NCBI GenBank assembly: GCA_023426345.1
Contig: JAFAAX010000079.1
Coordinates: 1-43,810 of the forward strand
Direction: 5' to 3'
DNA from: Actinomycetes bacterium
GTDB taxonomy: Bacteria > Actinomycetota > Actinomycetes > Actinomycetales > Actinomycetaceae
DNA length: 43,810 bases
Positions 1 through 7,105 of the stretch are shown here, in pieces. Below the pieces are notes generated by a model. The model was not told the origin of the DNA and ran no database searches. It saw only the letters and a list, made by a program, of their open reading frames with translations. The position numbers and the translations under genes are program-made. The stretch's first letter is position 1; each line of letters starts with the position of its first letter.

Positions 1-1
1 C

Positions 2-97
2 GAACGCGGCGAACGCAACCTCACCCTCCAAACCGTCGAACACCTCGCCCACGGCATCGGCGTCCCCACCCGCGAACTCCTCCACTTCCCCGACTGA
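2..97 (+). CDS. XRE-family helix-turn-helix regulator, C-terminal fragment
   Basis: This is the last 31 codons of a gene that enters from the left edge, ending in TGA at 95-97. The peptide reads ERGERNLTLQTVEHLAHGIG and continues VPTRELLHFPD. The ERGERNLTLQTVEHLA segment matches the last helices of an XRE/Cro-type helix-turn-helix, in which the ERG motif follows the recognition helix. Ending soon after the HTH is common in small XRE regulators, so this is probably a short DNA-binding repressor. The N-terminal half is outside the window, so target and effector cannot be inferred. It converges on the small membrane protein gene at 325-444, with a hairpin between them. Confidence 0.7.
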   Translation, partial: ERGERNLTLQTVEHLAHGIGVPTRELLHFPD

Positions 98-324
98 ACC
101 ACCCCCGCCGCCCGCTGACGTCGCGCGATACACACAGACACCGCCAGCCGCCCGGACACCACGCACGCGGCCGCCCTCGTCCCCGGCTCGGCCGACAACG
201 CCGGGCAGGCACTGGAACCGCCGCCCTCCACGACGAGGGCGGCGCGCACGGTTGAGTTCAAGGGGAGACGCGCGGTCCGGAGACGACTGCTCTCAGCGCG
301 ACCGCACGTCTCCCGTGCGCCGCG
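98..324. other. Intergenic region with a GC-rich hairpin
   Basis: This 227-bp stretch lies between the end of the XRE gene (+) and the end of the small membrane protein gene (-). I see no plausible coding sequence. Its notable content is the inverted-repeat cluster at 170-244, described separately. Confidence 0.5.
219..244. terminator. Candidate bidirectional terminator hairpin
   Basis: A perfect 10-bp stem (219-228 CGCCGCCCTC pairs with 235-244) closes a 6-nt loop (CACGAC). The right arm can alternatively pair with 170-181, a perfect 12-bp inverted repeat to 232-243. It sits between two convergent genes. There is no clear U-tract on either side, which is common in high-GC actinobacteria, so the terminator role is inferred from position and stem strength. 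Confidence 0.55.
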
Positions 325-444
325 TCAGAGCTGGACGCCCAGCTCCTCCTTGAGGAACGTCCGCGGCCCCTGGAACTGGAGGGCGATGAACCCGCCCAGA
401 ACGACCAGCACGATCACGCCGACTGCCTTGAAGAACCCCTTCAT
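325..444 (-). CDS. 39-residue single-pass membrane protein
   Basis: This is a short gene with ATG at 442-444, preceded at good spacing by a strong ribosome binding site (GAGGAGGGG, 7-nt spacer), and a TGA stop at 325-327. The product begins MKGFFKAVGVIVLVVLGGF, continues IALQFQGPRTFLKEELGV and ends QL. Two lysines precede a hydrophobic segment of about 19 residues (roughly 7-25), followed by a short charged tail, so a single transmembrane helix is expected. I do not recognise a family. TAGGCT at about 495-500 on the minus strand could be a -10 element but has only a weak -35. The strong RBS is the main evidence that the gene is real. Confidence 0.6.
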   Translation of the reverse strand: MKGFFKAVGVIVLVVLGGFIALQFQGPRTFLKEELGVQL

Positions 445-901
445 GATGCGTCCCCTCCTCGTCGATGAGTGTCGTCCCGATCACTCAGCCTCCAGCCTAC
501 GGGCCGGCCCGGCGCCGTGCCACCGACATGCGGACAGGAACGTCCGGATCGGCGCTTCCAGCGGGGACGAGGGCGGGCCGGACGCCTGAGCGCTCCCCCG
601 AGTGACGGGCGACCAGCTGCGCGGGTAGGCACGGCGCGCGCAGACCCGCCACGTTCAGCACCGCCATCAGACCACACCGAAGTCGCGGGAGAAGAGCACC
701 GAACTGGTGGGAGAACAGGACCGAACTCGACAGACCGAAGTCGCGGCGAAACAACACCGAAGTCGGCGAAGAAGAGCACCGAAGTCGCGGGTGGGGTCGG
801 TGTCACGGAGGGGCCGACCTCGGCGGGAGGGTACGCTGGCTGACGGTGTGCCGGGAAGTCTGGTCGGCGTTCGCGCCGCCACACCCCCGGAAAGGACGCC
901 G
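445..901. other. Divergent intergenic region carrying a repeat array
   Basis: This 457-bp non-coding stretch separates the small membrane protein gene (-) from nhaA (+). It holds the 22-bp repeat array at 676-790 and, downstream of it, a TACGCT hexamer (832-837) that could be a -10 element for nhaA. No good -35 is visible. Long open frames cross the region on both strands, but they are arginine- and proline-rich and run through the repeats out of phase. Confidence 0.5.
676..790 (+). repeat. Tandem array of 22-bp repeats, locus 1
   Basis: Units start at 676, 698, 720, 734, 756 and 778. Each begins ACCGAA, then C or G, then T and usually CG. Complete units end GAA, one or two variable bases, then AGC, AGG or AAC. 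The unit at 720 is cut to 14 bp and the last one fades after about 13 bp. The period is 22 bp, about two helical turns, and units abut without spacers. The same unit recurs at 29.3-29.5 kb and 38.1 kb. The array lies about 110 bp upstream of the nhaA start. Function is unknown. Confidence 0.85.
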
Positions 902-2137
902 ATGACCCCCACCTCGACCAGCCGCCTGCGCTCCCTCATCGGACGGGAGACGACCGCCGGGATCCTCATCCTGTTGGCCGCCGTCCTGGGTCTGGCGTTG
1001 GCGAACTCCCCCGCGTCCGGCGGGTTCCTCGCGGCCACCGACCTCCGCATCGGCCCCTCCGCCCTCCACCTGGATCTCACGCTCGGCGAGTGGGTCCAGG
1101 ACGGCCTGCTCGCCGTCTTCTTCCTGGTCGTCGGGATCGAGCTCGCCCAGGAGCTCACGGTGGGGAGCCTGAGCCGCCCTCGTCAGGCCGCCGTGCCGAT
1201 GATCGCCGCGGTGGGCGGCATGGCGATGCCGGCCGCGATCTTCGTCGGCGTCGTCCACGCGTCCGGCGCCGGCGGGCTCGCCCACGGATGGGCCATCCCC
1301 ACGGCCACGGACATCGCGTTCGCCTCCGCCGTGCTGGCCCTGTTCGGACGCGGGCTGCCCGGAGCGCTGCGGACGTTCCTTCTCACGCTCGCCATCGTCG
1401 ACGACCTGCTGGGCATCCTCGTCATCGCCGTCTTCTACAGCGGCGGCATCGCGTGGGCGGCGCTCGCCGGGGCCTGTGCCGCGATCGCCGCGTTCGCGTG
1501 GCTGATGCGACGAGGGCGACTGCGCCCCTGGGTCGTCGGCCTGGCCGCGCTGGCGGCGATCGCCGCGTGGGCGCTCATGCACGCCTCGGGCGTCCACGCG
1601 ACCATCGCAGGAGCGGCTCTGGGGCTGACCGTGCCGCCGCGCCCGATCCGCGGCGAGGCCGTCTCGCGCGCCACGCGCCTGGACCGGGCTCTGCGCCCGT
1701 GGTCCAACGTCGTGGTCCTGCCGCTCTTCGCCCTGGTGGCCGCCGGGGTGCCGATGTCCGCGGCGGGGATGGCGGGCCAACCCGTCACATGGGCCGTCAT
1801 CGCCGCGCTGGTCGTCGGCAAGCCGCTGGGCGTGCTGGTCACGACGTGGACGGTCACCCGGTGGACGCGGCTGCGCCTGCCGGACTCGGTCGGCATGCGC
1901 GACCTGCTGCCCATCGGGCTGCTGTGCGGCATCGGCTTCACGGTGTCGATGCTGATCGCCGGCCTGTCCTTCCCCGACACCGCCCTGGTCGACGACGCGC
2001 GCACCGCCGTGCTGGTGGGATCGGCGGTGTCCGCGGGGCTCGGCGCGCTGCTGCTGCACCGCGACGCCCGACGCGCCCGCGGCCTCGATATGAACGAGGA
2101 CGGCACCCCGGACCGGGACCGCCGAGTGATCCGGTGA
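902..2137 (+). CDS. nhaA: NhaA-type Na+/H+ antiporter
   Basis: This inner-membrane antiporter exchanges Na+ or Li+ for H+ and supports pH and sodium homeostasis. The 411-residue product has the family hallmarks: GIELAQEL near residue 79, TATDIAF with D137, and AIVDDLLG with D167-D168. The last three match the aspartates that bind ions and protons in Escherichia coli NhaA. The ATG at 902 follows AAAGGA at good spacing. An upstream in-frame ATG at 707 would run through the 22-bp repeats and is rejected. The C-terminal tail (NEDGTPDRDRRVIR) is encoded inside a 68-bp sequence that is repeated 149 bp downstream, so the tail may be recently remodelled. The gene converges on the end of the polysaccharide locus. 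Confidence 0.95.
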   Translation: MTPTSTSRLRSLIGRETTAGILILLAAVLGLALANSPASGGFLAATDLRIGPSALHLDLTLGEWVQDGLLAVFFLVVGIELAQELTVGSLSRPRQAAVPMIAAVGGMAMPAAIFVGVVHASGAGGLAHGWAIPTATDIAFASAVLALFGRGLPGALRTFLLTLAIVDDLLGILVIAVFYSGGIAWAALAGACAAIAAFAWLMRRGRLRPWVVGLAALAAIAAWALMHASGVHATIAGAALGLTVPPRPIRGEAVSRATRLDRALRPWSNVVVLPLFALVAAGVPMSAAGMAGQPVTWAVIAALVVGKPLGVLVTTWTVTRWTRLRLPDSVGMRDLLPIGLLCGIGFTVSMLIAGLSFPDTALVDDARTAVLVGSAVSAGLGALLLHRDARRARGLDMNEDGTPDRDRRVIR

Positions 2138-2159
2138 GGGACCGATCGGAGACGGCGCC
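2092..2159 (+). repeat. 68-bp direct repeat, copy 1 (inside the nhaA 3' end)
   Basis: This perfect 68-bp copy of 2241-2308 begins GAACGAGGACGG and ends GACGGCGCC. It covers the last codons and the stop of nhaA and about 20 bp beyond. The two copies start 149 bp apart. Confidence 0.95.
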
Positions 2160-2319
2160 CGAGACGGCGTCGGCCGATCGGGGCGCGATCATACCCCGCA
2201 GATGACGACGGGGCATTGCTCTTCTCGCTGGTCCCCCGCCGAACGAGGACGGCACCCCGGACCGGGACCGCCGAGTGATCCGGTGAGGGACCGATCGGAG
2301 ACGGCGCCGGCCCTGCGGG
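2138..2319. other. Convergent junction of nhaA and the polysaccharide operon
   Basis: This 182-bp region lies between converging genes. It contains the end of repeat copy 1, an unrepeated spacer with a weak CGGGG...CCCCG stem (about 2177-2200), and repeat copy 2. I see no strong terminator, which is unusual for a convergent junction. Confidence 0.4.
2241..2308 (+). repeat. 68-bp direct repeat, copy 2 (nhaA/polysaccharide locus boundary)
   Basis: This is identical to 2092-2159 but lies outside any gene. It ends 12 bp before the stop codon of the last glycosyltransferase of the minus-strand polysaccharide operon. The 81 bp between the copies (2160-2240) are not duplicated. The arrangement looks like a duplication or recombination scar at the edge of the locus. 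Confidence 0.95.
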
Positions 2320-3276
2320 TCAGCGGTGGTACTCCTCATGGAGATGTCCGAAGGCGGCAGACACCATCCCGAATCCCCGATATGCGAGCCTGACGCCCCG
2401 AGCGTCATGGTGACGGCTCCGGCACACCCGTCCGAACGCATGCCGCGCCTCCCCGATCGCGATCCGCGCGGCACCGCCACCCACGAACGCCCCTCTCATG
2501 ACGAGACGTCTGACGGCGTTGGGCTCAAGCATCAGTGTGACCCGCGCGGTCGAGTTTGCCGAGCTGAACGCTCGTTGGCGAACCCAAGCGGGAGTGAGAC
2601 GAGCCGCGACGACGGTGTCCTCCGTCACGGACTCGTTGCACCAGACGATCGTCCCTCCGCGCAGGATGAGCTGGCGCGAGAAGAGGGTGTCCTCTCCGCC
2701 TCCCAGTCCGAGCCGCTCGTCGAACCGCACGCCGAGAGCGCGCACCTGACGCAGGTCGAGCAGGAGATTCCCCGCCGCGGCCGTCCTCAGGATCTGGCCC
2801 GTGGGCCGTTCGGGACGACGGAACGTGCCTGAGGCCAGAATCCATGAATCGACATCCTCATCGAAGACCGAGATCACACGGCCCATAACGGCCGTCGCTC
2901 CCGCAGCCTCCGCGACCTCGATCAATGCGGGAAGCCAACGGGGCCGAGGAACCTCGTCATCGTCGATGAACGCCAGGAAGTCGCTCCCTCTGCACTCATC
3001 GAGCGCGCGGTTGCGGGCCGCGGCGATGCCGGGGGTCGTCTCGACGACGTATCGCGCGGCGATACCCTGTTCCTTGACGACCTCGCTTGCTGAGCCATCA
3101 GGGTCATTGTCGACGACGAGAACCTCGGCCCGAATGCTCGACGGCACTTCCGACAGGCACGAGGGGAGCACCTCAAGCAGTCTCGACAGTTGCCCGGGAC
3201 GACGGAACGTCGGGATGGCGACAGTGAGAATCCGGACCGGAGCCTCCACGACCTCGCGGACGCTCCCGGGCGTCAC
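2320..3276 (-). CDS. GT2 family glycosyltransferase (tandem paralogue 1)
   Basis: This cytoplasmic, probably membrane-associated GT-A enzyme transfers a sugar from a nucleotide donor to the growing repeat unit. The 318-residue product shows TVAIPTFRRPGQL at the N-terminus, VVDNDPDG, the metal-binding FIDDDEVP and the acceptor-side GLGGGEDTLF motif. The start is taken as the GTG at 3274-3276, which overlaps the TGA of the preceding gene (GTGA) behind AGGAGA. It aligns along its whole length with the gene immediately upstream (3273-4244): TPGIAAARNR with RPGISAARNR, and GGEDTLFSRQL with GGEDSLFTGQL. This indicates a tandem duplication. It is the last gene of the polysaccharide operon. Donor and acceptor are unknown. 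Confidence 0.88.
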   Translation of the reverse strand: MTPGSVREVVEAPVRILTVAIPTFRRPGQLSRLLEVLPSCLSEVPSSIRAEVLVVDNDPDGSASEVVKEQGIAARYVVETTPGIAAARNRALDECRGSDFLAFIDDDEVPRPRWLPALIEVAEAAGATAVMGRVISVFDEDVDSWILASGTFRRPERPTGQILRTAAAGNLLLDLRQVRALGVRFDERLGLGGGEDTLFSRQLILRGGTIVWCNESVTEDTVVAARLTPAWVRQRAFSSANSTARVTLMLEPNAVRRLVMRGAFVGGGAARIAIGEARHAFGRVCRSRHHDARGVRLAYRGFGMVSAAFGHLHEEYHR

Positions 3277-4244
3277 GGGCTCTCCTGGCGTCGAGCGTAG
3301 GGCGATGGGACGCGGCCCAGGCACCCTGCGAGGACCCCCAGGCCGCTCGCCATCTTCCGCTCTCCCCGGGCGCGCACGCCCAGCATTCCAACGAGTCGTC
3401 CCCACAGAGCGAGTCCAGTACCCTTGACGATCTGCCCCGCTCCGATGGCCAGCCAACGCGCCAGCCCCAGGAGCCGTTGGGGGCCCGGGTCGAGCAGTCT
3501 CTGCTCGACCCGCACGTGGGTCGCGGACGTCGCGAAGCGCCGACGCAGACTGTAGTCTCGTGTGTTCCGCTCAGTCGGAACCTGATCGTCGACAAGGGCC
3601 TCCGCGCACCAGACGATTCGCCCGCCCGCACGCGTGAGCTGGCCCGTGAACAGCGAATCCTCTCCTCCCGTCAGGCCCATGTCGTCATCGAATCGCAGTT
3701 CGAGACGCCTCACTGTCCGCATATCCAGAAGCAGGTTGTTCGTCGCTGCTCGGCCGATCACCATCCCCGTGGCCCGAGCGTGACGCTCCGAGTCGCGGTA
3801 GGCGCCGCTGGCTTCGATCCAAGGATCGGATCCTCCACGGAAGACCGCACGGACCGGTCCGCTCACGGCATCGGCGTCGAACCGCACGTATGCGTCGAGC
3901 AGATGGGCCAGCCACCCGGCCTGGGGCAGCTCGTCGTCGTCGATGAGCACAAGGACATCGCAGTCGCCCGCCTCATCGAGGATCCGATTGCGGGCAGCGC
4001 TGATCCCCGGCCGAGGCTCGACGACGTAGCGGACCCGCCTGTCGCCGCTCGCAGTGGCGGCTCCCCGCCCGCTACCGGCCTCATCGTTGTCCACGACGAT
4101 GACCGTGAACGAAGGAACGATCTCCCCCTGCCTGCAGAAGTCGTCGATCTGGTCGAGGATCTCTTCGACGAGCCGCGCCAGAGCATGCGGGCGCCGGTAG
4201 GTCGCCATCCCCACTGCCACGCGATCGGCGCGCCGCACCGTCAC
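3273..4244 (-). CDS. GT2 family glycosyltransferase (tandem paralogue 2)
   Basis: This 323-residue GT-A enzyme has VGMATYRRPHAL, VVDNDEAG, a LIDDDELP metal-binding motif and GLTGGEDSLF. The GTG start (4242-4244) overlaps the stop of the kinase-fusion gene as GTGA, with GGGGAGGAG just before it. Its own TGA overlaps the start of the paralogue downstream, so the last three genes of the operon are translationally coupled. Compared with its paralogue it has a longer, partly hydrophobic C-terminal region (about residues 245-300) that may bind the membrane. Substrate is unknown. It was probably generated by duplication and may add the same or a related sugar. Confidence 0.88.
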   Translation of the reverse strand: MTVRRADRVAVGMATYRRPHALARLVEEILDQIDDFCRQGEIVPSFTVIVVDNDEAGSGRGAATASGDRRVRYVVEPRPGISAARNRILDEAGDCDVLVLIDDDELPQAGWLAHLLDAYVRFDADAVSGPVRAVFRGGSDPWIEASGAYRDSERHARATGMVIGRAATNNLLLDMRTVRRLELRFDDDMGLTGGEDSLFTGQLTRAGGRIVWCAEALVDDQVPTERNTRDYSLRRRFATSATHVRVEQRLLDPGPQRLLGLARWLAIGAGQIVKGTGLALWGRLVGMLGVRARGERKMASGLGVLAGCLGRVPSPYARRQESP

Positions 4245-5605
4245 CTCCTCCCCGACATCGTCCGGCGCGAGGCCCGTCGGTCGGGACTCATGCGATTGAG
4301 GACGAGGCCGACCACGCGACCGCCTGAGCCTTCGAGGTTCGATATCACCTTGCCCACGGCCTCACGCCTCGTCCTCGTCGAATCGACGATCACCACCGCC
4401 CCGTCCGTCATTCCGGCGAGGAGGTCAGCGTCTGCGACGCTGAGTCCCGGGGGCGTGTCAATCAACACGATCTCGTAGCGGGCTTGGACATCTTCCAGCA
4501 TGGCGCGCATACGGGCAGAGGCAAGAAGACGGGAAGGACTGCGCGCTGCCGGTCCCGACACCACGACATCGGGACCGCCGTGTGGCAGTGACTGCACGAC
4601 GACTGCGGTCGGAGTCCCCTCGGCGAGGATCGTTGTCAGGCCGGCTCCGTTGTCCAGGCCGAGATTCTCGGCGATGCGTGGACGGTGGAGGTCGCCATCC
4701 ACAATCAACACGCGATATCCCAGGCCAGCGAGTGTGGTGGCCAGACCGCACGTCATCTCCGTCCGGCCGTCTCCGGAGTTGGGCGAGACGATCAGGATCC
4801 GACGGGCGGACAGTTCCGCGGCCGCGTGGACCAGGGCGCTCCCCACGCGTCGGAGTTCCTCCGCCGTCGCGTCCGGAGTCGCCTCGGTACTCCGGGGGCG
4901 GTCTGCCGCGCGCCATCGGCTCACGGCGCCGAGCACTCGGCCGCCGCTGATCTGCTCCAGCTCGTATTCGTCGGTGATCCGGGGATTCGTCAGCGCCCGC
5001 AGGAGCACCACAAGGAGGCCGACGACGAACCCCGCACCGGCGCCGAGCAAGGTCTCCTTCGGCTTGTCCGGCGAAGCCTGAACCTTCGGCGGGACCGCTT
5101 GGTTGACGAGGGTGGCATTGATGTTCGGCGACTCGCCCGTCGTCGGTTTGGGAGTGACCTTGAGGACGACCTCGGTCAGGCTGCTCGCGATCGAGTTGGC
5201 CAGGTCCGCCGCGCGTTGCCCGGAGCGCGCGGAGACCCTGATCTGGAGAATGAGGGTGTTCTGCGGGATCGTCACGACGATCGATTGCTTGAGTTCCTGC
5301 ACGCTGGTCTGGAGACCGAGATCCTCGATGACCGGCTCCAGCACCGCAGATGACGTGGCAAGTTGCGCGAACGTCAGCATCTGGTTCTGAGCGTAGGTAC
5401 TCCCGTTTGCCAGGTCCGCCGCCGTCGACCCCTGGCTGACCGAGAATGCCAGCGTCGATGTGGACTGATACAGAGGGGTCGTCCGAGCGCCATGGACATA
5501 GGCGGCACCTGCACCGAGGACGACAGCGACGGCGATGACGGCCCACAGCCTCTTCAGCGCGCGCCAGATGTGCATGAGAGTCCACGAGGACGGGTCGGGC
5601 GTCAT
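4241..5605 (-). CDS. Wzz-like co-polymerase fused to a BY-kinase-like ATPase
   Basis: This 454-residue inner-membrane protein is predicted to set polysaccharide chain length. The N-terminal Wzz part has a transmembrane helix at about 21-38, an extracellular segment, and a second helix at about 185-205. The C-terminal cytoplasmic part is a CpsD/Wzc-type ATPase with Walker A-prime VLIVDGDLHRP (about 303-313) and Walker B IVLIDTPP (about 379-386). Two features are odd. Walker A reads SGDGRTEMT, so the lysine expected in GxGKS/T is Arg281 (codon 4763-4765). The C-terminus (DRRASRRTMSGRR) has no tyrosine cluster. Either activity is altered or regulation does not use tyrosine autophosphorylation. 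The start is the ATG at 5603-5605 behind GAGGAGG. Confidence 0.88.
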   Translation of the reverse strand: MTPDPSSWTLMHIWRALKRLWAVIAVAVVLGAGAAYVHGARTTPLYQSTSTLAFSVSQGSTAADLANGSTYAQNQMLTFAQLATSSAVLEPVIEDLGLQTSVQELKQSIVVTIPQNTLILQIRVSARSGQRAADLANSIASSLTEVVLKVTPKPTTGESPNINATLVNQAVPPKVQASPDKPKETLLGAGAGFVVGLLVVLLRALTNPRITDEYELEQISGGRVLGAVSRWRAADRPRSTEATPDATAEELRRVGSALVHAAAELSARRILIVSPNSGDGRTEMTCGLATTLAGLGYRVLIVDGDLHRPRIAENLGLDNGAGLTTILAEGTPTAVVVQSLPHGGPDVVVSGPAARSPSRLLASARMRAMLEDVQARYEIVLIDTPPGLSVADADLLAGMTDGAVVIVDSTRTRREAVGKVISNLEGSGGRVVGLVLNRMSPDRRASRRTMSGRR

Positions 5606-5699
5606 GGAAGGTGCCTCCTCAGCGGAACAGAGAACCGCGGCAAGAGCCGAACGCGGGAACGCAGACTGTCTGTGGAGTCTACAGCGCACGTGTTCTTCA

Positions 5700-7007
5700 T
5701 CACTGGAGAGACGCCCTCGCTCCTTCGAGGGACATCGGGACGTTCTTGCCTGAGGGAGTCTCCTCCCTGGCGAACGCCTCGGGCCCCGGTCGTTGACGGA
5801 TCGCGGCGTTCCACGCCACCGCAAGACCGACGAGGAACCAGAAGTACATCCCGAACTGGGTGATCAAGGCCACCGCGAACAGTCCCGGAACCTGTGCGGC
5901 GACCGCGACCGACGCGGGGTTTGCCTGATGAGGGAGAAACACCGACACGGCCACGATGGCCAGGATGGAACAGAACGCCGCCAGGGCCAACCACCCATAA
6001 CGCAAACCGGTCAACAGGAAGGTGTTGTCGATCGAGTTCGCGAAACTGCCGAGGTAGATTCCCCCGGCCGTGACGCCCCGAAAGCTCGGCGCTGAACCGA
6101 CGATGTTGACGTAGTCGAACAGTGAGAAGATCGTTCCCCGGTAGTTCGCGCTCCGTTCGGCCTCCTGCCCCGCATCGGAAAGCACTGTGCTCATCGTCGG
6201 CACAATGATCAGAGCGCCGATGACGCCCATACCTCCGGTCGCCAGGCGTGCCATCCGTCCGATGCCGGGAAGCCGGAGGATGGATAGCACGAGCGCGAGC
6301 GCAAGGGTGATCATGCCGATCCGACTCAGCGTGAGGACAGTTCCGACCGCCACGGCGACGACCGCCAGCAGGCGCGGGACCGGCTTCCAGGGAGCGCTGA
6401 GGACGAAGGGGGCGCTCATGCCGAGCGCTGCACCGAGGGCGATCGAATGTCCCCACGCTCCCTCCGCGCGAAGGATCCCTGCCCGGATCTGGAGTGGCCC
6501 CCACGTGGAGTACGACGGACCGCGCAGAGGGATCAACACGAACAGGTTCGTTCCGGAGACGAACTCAATGATGGCCAGCGCAGCGGCAACCGTCGCGCAG
6601 ACGGCCAGGCACTGAATGACGAAGGAGGACGGCACTCGGGAGAGGACCAGGCGACCCCAAGCGTAGGGCACAAGCCACTCGATCAGCGCCGTCGTCATGC
6701 TGGCGAGGCCAACGAGACCCAGCGCGTACTGTCCGACGATCAACAAGACCAAGAACCCCATGGCGAGGTCGACGATGGAGAGGCGGAGGTTCTTGCCCAA
6801 GGCCACCAGAGCCACGAGGGTCATTGCGGTGATCGCGGCCAACGAGAAACTGCCTCCCAGGCTCACTCCGACCCAGACAGGGACGAAGAACAACACGATG
6901 GCCCACAAGACGAATGCAGCACGGGGTGCAGCCCTCAGGATCAGGACAGCGACCACCAACAAGCAGAGACCGACGAGGCCGAAGGCGATTGACACGCTGA
7001 AATCCAT
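5700..7007 (-). CDS. O-antigen ligase/polymerase-like membrane protein (Wzy candidate)
   Basis: This hydrophobic protein of about 435 residues has roughly ten or more membrane spans and one longer extracytoplasmic loop (roughly residues 275-330: DAGQEAERSANYRGT to SFRGVTAGGIYLG). That topology and the late GSFANSIDNTFLLTGLRYGW segment are typical of the O-antigen ligase/polymerase superfamily. The likely role is polymerising lipid-linked repeat units after flipping. The ATG at 7005-7007 is preferred because GGAAGGAGG lies 9 nt upstream. A GTG two codons earlier is possible. It is separated from the genes on both sides by 90-100 bp, unlike the tightly overlapping first half of the locus. Confidence 0.82.
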   Translation of the reverse strand: MDFSVSIAFGLVGLCLLVVAVLILRAAPRAAFVLWAIVLFFVPVWVGVSLGGSFSLAAITAMTLVALVALGKNLRLSIVDLAMGFLVLLIVGQYALGLVGLASMTTALIEWLVPYAWGRLVLSRVPSSFVIQCLAVCATVAAALAIIEFVSGTNLFVLIPLRGPSYSTWGPLQIRAGILRAEGAWGHSIALGAALGMSAPFVLSAPWKPVPRLLAVVAVAVGTVLTLSRIGMITLALALVLSILRLPGIGRMARLATGGMGVIGALIIVPTMSTVLSDAGQEAERSANYRGTIFSLFDYVNIVGSAPSFRGVTAGGIYLGSFANSIDNTFLLTGLRYGWLALAAFCSILAIVAVSVFLPHQANPASVAVAAQVPGLFAVALITQFGMYFWFLVGLAVAWNAAIRQRPGPEAFAREETPSGKNVPMSLEGARASLQ

Positions 7008-7060
7008 GAGCACTCCCCTCCTTCCGTGTTCCGCAGACTACCGGCACGGACAGGGGACCG

Positions 7061-7090
7061 GGAGCGCATCCGGCAGAGGTTGCGCTCTCC
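7061..7090. terminator. Hairpin after the large secreted-protein gene
   Basis: On the transcribed minus strand, GGAGAGCGCA (7090-7081) can pair with TGCGCTCC (7068-7061), leaving a 2-nt bulge and a 12-nt loop. It lies in the 98-bp gap between the end of the 1565-residue protein gene and the wzy-like gene. It may terminate or attenuate transcription, with no U-tract visible. Confidence 0.4.
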
Positions 7091-7105
7091 TTGGTCGTCG
7101 TCGGC

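Noticed and set aside
707..901. N-terminal extension of NhaA to 707
   Set aside because: It runs through the repeat array, is Arg-rich, and is unlike any NhaA N-terminus. ATG 902 has AAAGGA at the right distance.
2092..2308. The 68-bp direct repeats as attachment sites of an integrated element
   Set aside because: Only 81 bp lie between the copies, with no integrase or tRNA gene nearby. The copies flank nothing that could be an element.
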